NCBI RefSeq assembly: GCF_016598475.1 | Contig: NZ_JAEMUX010000029.1 | Coordinates: 1 to 64,000 of the forward strand | DNA: 64,000 bases | Reading direction: 5' to 3' | DNA from: Streptomyces adelaidensis | Lineage (GTDB): Bacteria > Actinomycetota > Actinomycetes > Streptomycetales > Streptomycetaceae | In this document: positions 51,873 through 60,261 of the stretch, piece by piece | How the letters are laid out: every line of letters starts with the position of its first letter | How positions within the stretch are numbered: the stretch's first letter is position 1 | Notes under the pieces: generated by a model | Seen by the model: only the letters and a program-made list of their open reading frames with translations | Database searches by the model: none | Told to the model about the DNA's origin: nothing | Made by a program: the position numbers and the translations under genes

Positions 51873-52589
51873 ATGAACTCACGCCAGCGCCGCGGCGTCG
51901 TCCTGCTGGTCCTCTCGGCCCTGTGCGCCCTGGCCGCCTTCGCCGGAGTGCTCTCGGTGATCCGTGACGTGAACGCGAAGGTCGGACCCGAGGTGACGGC
52001 GTACCGGCTGAAGAACGACATAGCACCCTACAAGGAGCTGTCGGCAAGCCAGTTCGAGAAGATCACGATGCCGGAGCGGTGGCTGTCCGGTACGGCGGTC
52101 ACCGATCTGGCGCAGATCCGCGGGAAGATCGCCGTCACCCAGCTGGAGAAGGGCTCACTGCTCCAGTCCGACATGATCGTGGACCGGCCCGAACTCGAAG
52201 CGGGGCAGCAGGAGATCGCGATCCTGATCGACGCGTCCACCGGTGTGGCGGGGAAGATCAACCCGGGGTCGCGGGTCAACATCTACGCCACGTTCGAGGA
52301 GAAGGACAGCGACTCGGGCAAGGACACGTCCAAGCTGATGGTCGCCGACGCCCGCGTCATCGACGTCGGCAAGCTCACCCCCCTCGAAGCCGGCCAGTCC
52401 AGCAGCGAACGCCGCCGTACGGCCACCGAGGCGGTCCCGATCACCTTCGCGCTCGACACCGCCGACGCCCAGCGCGTCGCGTTCGCCGAGTCGTTCGCCG
52501 AGCACGTCCGACTCGCCCTCGTCGGGGGCGGGGAGGCCACCGTCGTCGTACCGGACGACCGTTCGTACACCCTCGACGAGGACAAGTAG
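51873..52589 (+). CDS. cpaB: Tad pilus assembly protein CpaB (SAF domain)
   Basis: 238 residues from ATG 51873 (GAGGTT upstream); a frame extends earlier but reads repeat-derived. Membrane segment VVLLVLSALCALAAFAGVLS, then SAF-type region (ELSASQFEKITMPERWLSGT, AVTQLEKGSLLQSDMI) and CpaB ending with GKINPGSRVNIYATFEEKDS. CpaB is the periplasmic-side/outer assembly component of Tad pili; in a Gram-positive it would sit outside the membrane. Confidence 0.85.
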   Translation: MNSRQRRGVVLLVLSALCALAAFAGVLSVIRDVNAKVGPEVTAYRLKNDIAPYKELSASQFEKITMPERWLSGTAVTDLAQIRGKIAVTQLEKGSLLQSDMIVDRPELEAGQQEIAILIDASTGVAGKINPGSRVNIYATFEEKDSDSGKDTSKLMVADARVIDVGKLTPLEAGQSSSERRRTATEAVPITFALDTADAQRVAFAESFAEHVRLALVGGGEATVVVPDDRSYTLDEDK

Positions 52590-52600
52590 GAGGCCGCGCG

Positions 52601-52801
52601 ATGAGGTCGGTCCGGAATGTCCGTACGAGGATGCCTGGAGCAGAGGTGCGGTGGGTGGGCATGCTGAGGAGGGCGCGGCGCGTGGGCGTGCCGTGGCGGC
52701 CGAGTGCGCCCCGGGAGCCGTGGGGGCCGTGGGAGCCCTTGTGGTGTGAGGCGGCCGCGCCCCACCCGTCCTCCGTGCCCGGAACGGGGACGCGCCGATG
52801 A
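52601..52801 (+). CDS. small basic protein between cpaB and cpaE
   Basis: 66 residues, ATG 52601 with a perfect AGGAGG eight bases upstream; its TGA overlaps the next start (ATGA at 52798). Arg/Trp/Pro-rich (RRARRVGVPWRPSAPREPWG). The strong ribosome site and both junctions argue that it is translated, either as a real small protein or as a coupling leader for cpaE. Confidence 0.5.
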   Translation: MRSVRNVRTRMPGAEVRWVGMLRRARRVGVPWRPSAPREPWGPWEPLWCEAAAPHPSSVPGTGTRR

Positions 52802-54417
52802 CCATCCGCATCCTCCCCGCCGTCGGGGACGCCGACTCGGCCCGCGCTCTCACCACCCTGCTCGGTCAGCTGTCCGACGCCGAACCGGCGCCGCATGTCG
52901 CCGACTCCACCGCCCTGCTCGACACCCTCGCGCGGCTGGCCGCCGAGTCGCTGGACGAGCTGCCGGAGGTGGTGCTCGTCCACGAACGGATCGGCCCGGT
53001 ACCGGCGTTGGACCTGGTCCGCGACCTCGTCCTGCGGTTCCCGGCGGTCGGCGTCGTCCTCATCACCTCCGACACGAGCACCGGCGTCCTCACCGCCGCC
53101 ATGGACTCCGGCGCCCGCGGCATCGTCAACCTCCCCCTCTCCTACGACGCCCTCGCCGAGCGCGTCCAGGCCGCCGCCGCCTGGTCCGCCGGCATGCGCC
53201 GTCACCTCGGCAGCAGCAGCACTCCGGAGCTGTACTCGGGCCCCGGCGGCACCGTCGTCACGGTCAGCGGAGCCAAGGGCGGGGTCGGCGCCACCGTCAC
53301 CGCCGTGCAACTCGCCCTGGCGGCCCGCGCGTCCGGCCGTACGGTGGCGCTGGTCGACCTCGACCTGCAGTCCGGGGACGTGGCGTCCTACCTGGACGTG
53401 CAGTTCCGCCGCTCGGTCGTCGACCTGGCCGGCATCGCGGACATCAACCCCCGCGTCCTCCAGGAGGCGATCTTCGCCCACGACACCGGTATCGCTCTCC
53501 TCCTCGCCCCCGCCGAGGGCGAGCGCGGCGAGGAGGTGACGGACCGCGTCACCCGCCAGATCCTGGCCGCCCTCCGCTCCCGGCACGACGTGGTGGTCGT
53601 CGACTGCGGTTCACAGATGAACGCGGCCACCGCGGCGGCCGTCGAGATGGCCGACCAGGCGCTGCTGCTGGTGACGCCCGACGTCGTCGCCATCCGCGCC
53701 GCCAAACGCATGGTCCGCCTCTGGGACCGCCTCCAGATCCGCAAGGCCGAGGAGACGCTGACAGTCGTCAACCGTCACTCGCGCGGTACGGAGATCCAGC
53801 CGTCGCTAGTCGAGAAGGTCACCGGCACGAAGGTGGCCCGCGCCGCCGTCCCCGCCGCCTTCAAGGAACTCCAGTCCGTCGTCGACGCGGGCCGCCTCCA
53901 GGACCTCGACGCCCGCTCGGTCGTCAAACAGGCACTGTGGGCGCTGGCGGGGGAACTGGAACTCGTCGCCCCTCCGGAGAGCGGGAGCGGTGGCCGCCGC
54001 CGCAGGGCCTCCGGCGACCGGGGCGCCCTCGTCCTCCGCCGCAAGGGGGGCGACCGGGGCTCAGTGACCCTCGAATTCGCCGGGATGTTCCCCCTCATCC
54101 TCGTCGTCATGACCATCCTCTGGCAGGCCGCCCTCTACGGCTACACCTTCACCCTCGTCGGCAACGCCGCCGACGAGGCCGCCCGCGCCGCCACGGCCGC
54201 CTACGCGGTCGACGGCGACGTCGCCGGCGCCTGCCAGGCCGCCGGCACCCAGAACCTTCCGGGCGCCTGGAGCGACACCTCCATCGACTGCGCCCCGGTC
54301 GGCACGATCATGCGCGCCGAGGTCCAGGCCAACGTCCCCCTCTTCTTCCCCGGTTTCGACGCGGGCTGGACCGTCAACGGCGAGGCAGGGGCGGCACTGG
54401 AGGGGGACGCGGGATGA
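52798..54417 (+). CDS. CpaE-like ATPase fused to a TadE-type pseudopilin
   Basis: 539 residues, one uninterrupted frame. Residues 1-140: response-receiver-like region (VVLVHERIGPVPALDLVRDL, VLITSDTSTGVLTAAMDSGA). 145-400: MinD/ParA-like ATPase with deviant Walker A VSGAKGGVGATVTAVQLAL and VALVDLDLQSGDVASYLD, VVVVDCGSQMNAATAAAVEM. After an Arg/Gly linker (about 400-420) a TadE domain begins: GDRGSVTLEFAGMFPLILVV, the prepilin-like segment with the conserved Glu, then a membrane helix and cysteine-bearing domain. CpaE localises Tad pili; TadE is a minor pseudopilin. The fusion couples a cytosolic ATPase to a membrane pilin. Confidence 0.85.
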   Translation: MTIRILPAVGDADSARALTTLLGQLSDAEPAPHVADSTALLDTLARLAAESLDELPEVVLVHERIGPVPALDLVRDLVLRFPAVGVVLITSDTSTGVLTAAMDSGARGIVNLPLSYDALAERVQAAAAWSAGMRRHLGSSSTPELYSGPGGTVVTVSGAKGGVGATVTAVQLALAARASGRTVALVDLDLQSGDVASYLDVQFRRSVVDLAGIADINPRVLQEAIFAHDTGIALLLAPAEGERGEEVTDRVTRQILAALRSRHDVVVVDCGSQMNAATAAAVEMADQALLLVTPDVVAIRAAKRMVRLWDRLQIRKAEETLTVVNRHSRGTEIQPSLVEKVTGTKVARAAVPAAFKELQSVVDAGRLQDLDARSVVKQALWALAGELELVAPPESGSGGRRRRASGDRGALVLRRKGGDRGSVTLEFAGMFPLILVVMTILWQAALYGYTFTLVGNAADEAARAATAAYAVDGDVAGACQAAGTQNLPGAWSDTSIDCAPVGTIMRAEVQANVPLFFPGFDAGWTVNGEAGAALEGDAG

Positions 54418-55379
54418 ACGCGCCCAGCGAGGGGTGGGGGAGCGGGGGCCGGAGCGGCCGGAGTGGCGGGAGTGGCGGGAGTGGCCTGGGCGGCTTGGGC
54501 GGCCTCAGCCTGCTGAGCCGCCCGGCGGCCGCCCACCCTCGCGCGGCCGAGGGCGCGGGGTTGCCGGGGGCGCTGGACCGGGAGGGTTGGCGTACGGCGC
54601 GGTTGCTGGACCGGGAGGGTTGGCGTACGGCGCGGGCTTTGGGCCTGGACGTTTCGCGCCCGGCGCGGTTGCTGGACCGGGAGGGTTGGCGTACGGCGCG
54701 GGCTTTGGGCCCGGACGGTTCGCGCCCGGCAGGTTCCGCGCCCGCCCGCCCTCAGCGGACTCGGCCTGGGGCACACGTGTTTTTCCCGCTGGGCTCTTCG
54801 CCCGTTGTTCCTGGCTCGCCCCGGTCCGGGGTCGCCGTCTCCCTCCCGCCCGGCTCGGCGCCCGCCGCTCCACGCGCGCCCCGCACCGAGAACCCGCCAC
54901 GACGGGGATCAACCACGACGGCCCACCCCGGCGGTGCCGAACAGACCGTGCCCCCGGCGACCCCCGCCGCACGTACGAACGCGGCGCCCCCCACACCCCC
55001 CGCGAAGCCGCCGCAGGCGCCCCCCCAACCCCGCCGCTGGAACGACCAGGGCTCCTCCATCCTGGAGTTCGCCGGATTCCTCCCGATCCTCCTCCTCGTC
55101 GGCATGGCGGCGATCCAGCTCGGCCTGGTCGGCTACGGCATCAGCCAGGCCGGTTCGGCGGCGCGGGCGGCGGCCAGGGCCGAGTCGCTGGAGATCGGCG
55201 CGGGCGAAGCCGCCGGCGCCGCGGCGGCGAGCGCGTGGCTGGACCCGACCCCCGACGCGGACCGAGGCACGGACACCACCACGGCCACGGTCACCGTCAC
55301 CGTCCCCTCGGTGATCCCCCTCTTCGACCCGGTCACCGTGGAACGCACCGCCACCATGCCCAACGACGACGACAGCTGA
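54414..55379 (+). CDS. TadE family pilus protein with repeat-rich N-terminal extension
   Basis: 321 residues, ATG 54414 overlapping the previous stop. The C-terminal 130 residues are a normal TadE protein: WNDQGSSILEFAGFLPILLL, the Glu-containing prepilin segment and membrane helix, then an outside domain. The first ~190 residues are Gly/Ser, then tandem LDREGWRTARALG-type repeats (two 66-base units at 54606-54671 and 54672-54737), then Pro/Ala-rich. Such an N-terminus is odd, since processing normally occurs at a short leader before the Glu. The real start might be further in. Confidence 0.75.
   Translation: MNAPSEGWGSGGRSGRSGGSGGSGLGGLGGLSLLSRPAAAHPRAAEGAGLPGALDREGWRTARLLDREGWRTARALGLDVSRPARLLDREGWRTARALGPDGSRPAGSAPARPQRTRPGAHVFFPLGSSPVVPGSPRSGVAVSLPPGSAPAAPRAPRTENPPRRGSTTTAHPGGAEQTVPPATPAARTNAAPPTPPAKPPQAPPQPRRWNDQGSSILEFAGFLPILLLVGMAAIQLGLVGYGISQAGSAARAAARAESLEIGAGEAAGAAAASAWLDPTPDADRGTDTTTATVTVTVPSVIPLFDPVTVERTATMPNDDDS
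54573..54737 (+). repeat. tandem repeat in TadE-like gene
   Basis: CTGGACCGGGAGGGTTGGCG with TACGGCGCGG occurs three times (54573, 54606, 54672). The last two belong to a 66-base unit (22 codons) repeated in tandem with few changes. Confidence 0.85.
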
Positions 55380-55433
55380 CCCACCCACGGCACCCACCCC
55401 CAACACGCCTTTCGAGAGGAGTTGACGAAGAAG

Positions 55434-56774
55434 ATGAGCCTGCGATCCCGTATCGCCGCCCCCGACGAAGGCGGCACCGGACGCGAGGACGGACACCTCG
55501 TGGCCGTCTACCGTGCCAAGCTCCTCGAAGAGATCGACCTGGCCGAGATGTCGACCCTGACGGCAGCCGACCGCAGGGCCCGCCTGGAACGCGTACTCGG
55601 CCACATCATCAGCCGAGAGGGCCCGGTCCTCTCCTCCGCCGAACGCTCCCAGCTGATCCGCAGGGTCGTGGACGAGGCCCTCGGCCTCGGTGTCCTCGAA
55701 CCGCTCCTCGCCGACGCGTCGGTCACGGAGATCATGGTCAACGGCCCCGACTCGATCTTCGTGGAGCGAGCCGGCCGCGTCGAACAGCTCCCCCTCCGCT
55801 TCGCCTCCACCGACCAGCTCATGCAGACGATCGAACGCATCGTCTCGACCGTCAACCGCCGCGTGGACGAGTCGAACCCCATGGTCGACGCCCGCCTCCC
55901 CACCGGCGAACGCGTCAACGTCATCATCCCGCCGCTCGCCCTCACCGGCCCGACCCTCACGATCCGCCGCTTCCCCCGCGCGTACACGCTCCCGGAACTG
56001 ATCGGCCTCGGCTCCCTGGACGAGCAGATGCTGATGCTCCTCGCCGCCTTCGTACGCGCCCGCTTCAACGTCATCGTCAGCGGCGGTACGGGCACCGGGA
56101 AGACCACCCTCCTCAACGCCCTCTCCGGCCTGATCCCGTCCCACGAGCGCATCATCACCATCGAGGACTCCGCCGAGCTCCAGCTCCAGCAGGAGCACGT
56201 GATCCGCCTGGAGTCCCGCCCCCCGAACATCGAGGGCAAGGGCCAGGTCACCATCCGCGACCTGGTCCGCAACTCCCTGCGGATGCGCCCCGACCGCATC
56301 ATCGTCGGCGAGGTCCGCGGCGGCGAGACCCTCGACATGCTCCAGGCCATGTCGACGGGCCACGACGGCTCCCTCGCCACCGTCCACGCCAACTCCGCCG
56401 AGGACGCCCTGATGCGGCTCCAGACCCTGGGCTCCATGTCCGAGGTCCTCATCCCCTTCGAGGCCCTCAAGGACCAGATCAACTCGGCGGTGGACGTGGT
56501 CGTCCAGCTCACCCGCTTCGCCGACGGCTCCCGCAAGGTCACCGAGATCGCACTCCTCGTCTCGCACGGCCGCGAGCAGTTCCGCATCGCCCCGGTCACC
56601 CGCTACGTCCCGAGCCCCCTCGGCGCCGACCGCGTCGTCCAGGGCCGCTTCGAACACCTGCCGATACCCCGCACCGTCGCGGAGAAGCTGTACGTGGCCA
56701 ACGAGCCGCTGCCACCCGCGTACGGAGTGGCCGAGGCCATCGACGTACTGAACACCCGCCAGGCCATCGGATAG
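55434..56774 (+). CDS. cpaF: Tad pilus secretion ATPase CpaF/TadA
   Basis: 446 residues from ATG 55434 (a TTG at 55422 directly after GAGGAG is possible). Secretion ATPase: Walker A VSGGTGTGKTTLLNAL, Asp box TIEDSAELQL, Walker B RIIVGEVRGGETLDMLQAM and His box GSLATVHANSAEDALMRL. TadA/CpaF hexamers power Tad pilus assembly. N-terminal 80 residues helical. Central gene of the locus, immediately before the membrane proteins TadB and TadC. Confidence 0.95.
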   Translation: MSLRSRIAAPDEGGTGREDGHLVAVYRAKLLEEIDLAEMSTLTAADRRARLERVLGHIISREGPVLSSAERSQLIRRVVDEALGLGVLEPLLADASVTEIMVNGPDSIFVERAGRVEQLPLRFASTDQLMQTIERIVSTVNRRVDESNPMVDARLPTGERVNVIIPPLALTGPTLTIRRFPRAYTLPELIGLGSLDEQMLMLLAAFVRARFNVIVSGGTGTGKTTLLNALSGLIPSHERIITIEDSAELQLQQEHVIRLESRPPNIEGKGQVTIRDLVRNSLRMRPDRIIVGEVRGGETLDMLQAMSTGHDGSLATVHANSAEDALMRLQTLGSMSEVLIPFEALKDQINSAVDVVVQLTRFADGSRKVTEIALLVSHGREQFRIAPVTRYVPSPLGADRVVQGRFEHLPIPRTVAEKLYVANEPLPPAYGVAEAIDVLNTRQAIG

Positions 56775-56805
56775 CCCGAGAGCCCCGAGGAGGTAGGACC
56801 CGAAC

Positions 56806-57771
56806 ATGGCGACACCCCTGGACCTGGACAACTCCACCCTGCTGGCCCTCGGCGCCACCGTCCTCTGCGGCACCCTCGCCGTCGCGGGCGCGCACACCTA
56901 CGCCTCCGGGCGCGCCCAGCGCCAGGCCCTGGTCGACCGCCTCGCGGGCAGCCCCGGCGGCCCGCTGCGCACGGCGGCGGGACGCGTACGACGCTTCACG
57001 GCCGTCGACCGCCGCCTGCGCCGCACCCGCCTCGGCCGCGCGATCCATCTGCGCCTGACGACGACGGGACTCGACCTGACGGCGGGCGAGTTCGCCACCT
57101 ACGTCACCATGGCCGTCGTCGCCCTGTGGCTGATCGCCGCCGCCACCCTCGCCCCGTTCTTCGGCCCGATCGCCGGCGCCGTAGGGATCTGGAGCGCGGC
57201 CATCTTCCTCAACTGGCAGCGCCAGAAACGCATCGAGGCCTTCATCAACCAACTCCCCGACGTGGCCCGCCTCCTCGCCAACGCCACCGCCGCCGGCCTC
57301 GCCCTCCGTACGGCCCTGGCGATGGCGGCGGAGGAACTGGAGGCCCCGGCGGGCGAGGAACTGGCCCGAGTCGCCGACCAGCTCGCCCTCGGCCGCTCCG
57401 TGGACGACGCCCTCGGCGAACTCGCCGAACGCCTCCCCTCCCGCGAACTGATCGTCCTCGTCACCACCCTCGTCCTGTCCAACAAGGCGGGCGGCACCGT
57501 GGTCAGCTCCCTGCGCAACCTCACCCAGACCCTGGAGGACAGGAAGGAGACCCGCCGCGAGGTCCGCACGATGCTCTCCGAGGTCAACGCGACCGCCTTC
57601 ACGGTCCCCCTCCTGGGCCTCGGCTCCCTCCTCCTGATCAACTCCTCGAACGACGGCGCCCTGGCCCGCGTCACCGGCTCCCCCCTCGGCCAGGCCCTGG
57701 TCCTGATCTCGATCGGCCTCTACACGGTCGGCTTCTTCGTCATCCGCCGCCTCGGCAAGATCGAAGTATGA
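56806..57771 (+). CDS. tadB: Tad inner-membrane protein TadB (type II secretion F domain)
   Basis: 321 residues, ATG 56806 after GAGGAGGTAGG. One N-terminal membrane segment, a paired helix at about 105-145, the GspF-type domain (INQLPDVARLLANATAAGLA, RTALAMAAEELEAPAGEELA, LSNKAGGTVVSSLRNLTQTL) and two C-terminal segments. TadB with TadC forms the platform for pilin addition by CpaF. Confidence 0.93.
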   Translation: MATPLDLDNSTLLALGATVLCGTLAVAGAHTYASGRAQRQALVDRLAGSPGGPLRTAAGRVRRFTAVDRRLRRTRLGRAIHLRLTTTGLDLTAGEFATYVTMAVVALWLIAAATLAPFFGPIAGAVGIWSAAIFLNWQRQKRIEAFINQLPDVARLLANATAAGLALRTALAMAAEELEAPAGEELARVADQLALGRSVDDALGELAERLPSRELIVLVTTLVLSNKAGGTVVSSLRNLTQTLEDRKETRREVRTMLSEVNATAFTVPLLGLGSLLLINSSNDGALARVTGSPLGQALVLISIGLYTVGFFVIRRLGKIEV

Positions 57772-57796
57772 GAAGGAACCGGACGGACCCGAGACG

Positions 57797-58702
57797 ATGA
57801 TGACGACGCCGATGCTCCCCCTCCTCCTCGCCCTCCTGACGGCCGTCGCGGTCGCCGGCGTCCTCCTCGGCATCCGCATGATCCGAGCCGACGCGAAACT
57901 CCCCAGCGACCTGGCCCTCGCCCTGGAGGTGGGCGCCACCCGCGTCTCGAAGACCGGCTCGGCCGTCGACCGCCTGGGCATGCGCTTCGCCCCCCTGGTC
58001 CTGCGCCTCATGGGCCCCCGCCGGGTCGAGGCCAAGCGCCATCGCATCGACATGGCGGGCAACCCCGGCGGTCTCACCCTCAACCGCTACGCGGCCCGCC
58101 GAGCCGTCTACGGCTTCTTCGGGGCCTTCATGGGCCTGGTCTTCCTCACCAGCGACCGCCCCCTCTTCGCCGCCGGCACCTTCGCCTTCGGCCTCCTCGC
58201 CGCCGACGCCGCGATCTGGCAGGCCGTCCGCGAACGCAAGGACGTCATCGACCGCACGCTGCCCGACTTCCTGGACGTCCTCGCCGTCGTCGTCTCGGCC
58301 GGCCTCGGCTTCCGCCAGGCCCTGGACCGCGTCGCCGCGAAGTACGAGGGCCCCTGGGCCGACGAACTCCGCATCACCCTGCGCCAGATGGACATGGGCG
58401 TCAGCCGCCGCCAGGCCTTCGACGAACTCCGCAGGCGCAACTCCTCGGAGCAGGTCGCCCAGTTCGTGTCAGCCCTCCAGCAGGGCGAGGAACTGGGCTC
58501 CCCGATCGCCGAGACCCTCATCCAACTGGCCGCCGACATGCGCCGCACCGACGCCCAGAACGCCCGCCGTCGCGCCGCCCGCACCATCCCCAAGGCGACC
58601 CTCGTCACCCTGATCTTCATGCTCCCGGCGACGATGATCCTGATCGCCACGGGAATGTTCCTCGGCTCGGGCACCAACTTCGGCGACATCCTGGGCCGAT
58701 GA
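57797..58702 (+). CDS. tadC: Tad inner-membrane protein TadC (type II secretion F domain)
   Basis: 301 residues, ATG 57797 or 57800. N-terminal helix, central GspF domain (LPDFLDVLAVVVSAGLGFRQ, LRQMDMGVSRRQAFDELRRR, FVSALQQGEELGSPIAETLI) and a C-terminal membrane segment near TLVTLIFMLPATMILIATG. Stop overlaps the next gene start (ATGA). Confidence 0.93.
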   Translation: MMTTPMLPLLLALLTAVAVAGVLLGIRMIRADAKLPSDLALALEVGATRVSKTGSAVDRLGMRFAPLVLRLMGPRRVEAKRHRIDMAGNPGGLTLNRYAARRAVYGFFGAFMGLVFLTSDRPLFAAGTFAFGLLAADAAIWQAVRERKDVIDRTLPDFLDVLAVVVSAGLGFRQALDRVAAKYEGPWADELRITLRQMDMGVSRRQAFDELRRRNSSEQVAQFVSALQQGEELGSPIAETLIQLAADMRRTDAQNARRRAARTIPKATLVTLIFMLPATMILIATGMFLGSGTNFGDILGR

Positions 58703-60261
58703 CGGCGCCCCGGCCGACACCCCCGCGAACGCCGCTGTCCCAGCTGCGGGCCGCCACGCGGCCGACCCTGCTTCCCGCCCTGCCGCGGCTACGAGCGGCC
58801 GCGCCGCCCGGCGGGCTTCCCGCTCCGGCCCAGCTACGCGCAGCCGCGTCGCCGGGGCGACGGGGGTCCCCCCGCTTGAGTGAAGCCGAGAGTGGGGGAG
58901 GCCGGCCGCAGCGGAGCCCCGCACGCGCCGGCAAGCGCCACACACCCCCGCCCGGCCCCAGCACCGGCTACCTGGCGGACGACGCCACACCCCCCGCCAC
59001 CCTCCGCCTCCAGCTCAACGCCCTCCAGGCCCTCTCCCGCCAGACCTTCGCCGTCCGCCTCACCATGCTCGCCGTCGGCACCCCCTTCGCCATGGCCAAC
59101 ACCACGGACGGCGCCCCGACCCACGCCGTACTCCTCGCCGCCGTCCTCGGCATCACCATCTCCTACGCCATGCTCAGGGACTGGGACCGCTTCGCCCCCC
59201 GCCTCCTCGCCCACCCCACCCTCATGGCCCTGGACCTCCTCTTCGGCGCGGTCCTCCTCCTCACCGCCTCCCCGGCCTCCCCCCTCGCCTACGCCACGGT
59301 CTGCACCCCCCTCCTCTCCGGCCTCCTCTACGGCTGGCGCGGCGCCGGCGTCCTCACCGGCCTGCAACTGGCCGTCCTGCTGACTGTCCACCGAACCTGG
59401 GAACACCGCCCCGGCGCGGGCGCCAGCACCCTCCTCATCGCCGGCTTCTGCGTCGCGGCCGGCATCATCGGCGTAACCCTCCGCAACCTGATGTTCCGCT
59501 TCGGTACGGCCACCCAGGCGCTCTCCGAGGTGACGTCCCGCCTGGCCGTCGCGGAGGCCGTGGAGTCCGAACGCGCCCGCCTGGCCCGCGAACTGCACGA
59601 CTCGGTGGCCAAGACCCTCCACGGCCTGGCCCTCGCCGCAGACGCCCTGGCGACCTCGGCGGACCACCAGACCCCGGACCCCACCCACCTGAAGCAACAG
59701 GCCACCCTCGTCGCGTCGGCGGCCCGCCGGGCAGCCGCAGAATCCCGAGACCTCCTCACGGACCTACGCCGCCACACAGACCTGACGACCACCCCACCGG
59801 CAGACCTGACAACCGAACTGGCGACACGGACCTCGGATTTCGAGTCCCGCACAGCCATCCCCACCCACCTCACCCACCTCACCCACCTCACCCACAAGGG
59901 CACATCACCCCCACCACCCCTCCCACCCGAAACGACCCGCCACCTCCTGGCGATCGCGGCCGAGGCCCTGGAGAACATCCACCGTCACGCGAAGGCGACA
60001 GCGGTGGACGTGACATTGGAGCTGACGACCTCTCCGGACACCCTCCACCTCACGATCAAGGACAACGGCGTAGGCCTCCCGTCCCCCCACACCCTCGAAG
60101 AGGCACCGAGATCCGGCCACTTCGGCCTCCTGGGCATGACGGAACGCGCGACTCGAACAGGCGCGGCCCTGGACCTTGTCTCGGACCCCTCGGGTACGAC
60201 AGTCACCCTGACCCTCCCGCTCACCCCCGAAGCGCCCCCACAGGAGGCCGCACATGCCTGA
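58699..60261 (+). CDS. sensor histidine kinase of Tad locus
   Basis: 520 residues, ATG 58699 overlapping the TadC stop. N-terminal 100 residues low-complexity, including a run from a GC-rich hairpin element (58862-58900). Five or six membrane segments (about 115-265). HisKA_3 with H300 in ARLARELHDSVAKTLHGLAL; HATPase: AAEALENIHRHAKATAVDV (N), DNGVGLPSPH (G1), GHFGLLGMTERA (G2). Short outside loops suggest intramembrane sensing. Partner of the response regulator, overlapping by 8 bases. Confidence 0.92.
   Translation: MTAPRPTPPRTPLSQLRAATRPTLLPALPRLRAAAPPGGLPAPAQLRAAASPGRRGSPRLSEAESGGGRPQRSPARAGKRHTPPPGPSTGYLADDATPPATLRLQLNALQALSRQTFAVRLTMLAVGTPFAMANTTDGAPTHAVLLAAVLGITISYAMLRDWDRFAPRLLAHPTLMALDLLFGAVLLLTASPASPLAYATVCTPLLSGLLYGWRGAGVLTGLQLAVLLTVHRTWEHRPGAGASTLLIAGFCVAAGIIGVTLRNLMFRFGTATQALSEVTSRLAVAEAVESERARLARELHDSVAKTLHGLALAADALATSADHQTPDPTHLKQQATLVASAARRAAAESRDLLTDLRRHTDLTTTPPADLTTELATRTSDFESRTAIPTHLTHLTHLTHKGTSPPPPLPPETTRHLLAIAAEALENIHRHAKATAVDVTLELTTSPDTLHLTIKDNGVGLPSPHTLEEAPRSGHFGLLGMTERATRTGAALDLVSDPSGTTVTLTLPLTPEAPPQEAAHA
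58862..58900. repeat. GC-rich hairpin element inserted in histidine kinase gene
   Basis: GGGGGTCCCCCCGCTTGAGT followed by GAAGCCGAGAGTGGGGGAG; its ends can pair. The opposite orientation of the element at 30998-31038. Translated in frame as residues about 55-68 of the kinase. Confidence 0.65.

Noticed and set aside
54505..54996. minus-strand proline-rich repeat frame (NPPGPATAPYANPPGPA)
   Set aside because: It looks like a proline-rich secreted protein, but it is the mirror of the tandem repeat in the TadE-like gene and has no ribosome site or folded domain.
54909..56897. 662-residue minus-strand frame opposite cpaF
   Set aside because: Asp/Glu/Gly/Val-rich mirror of cpaF codon bias with no ribosome site.
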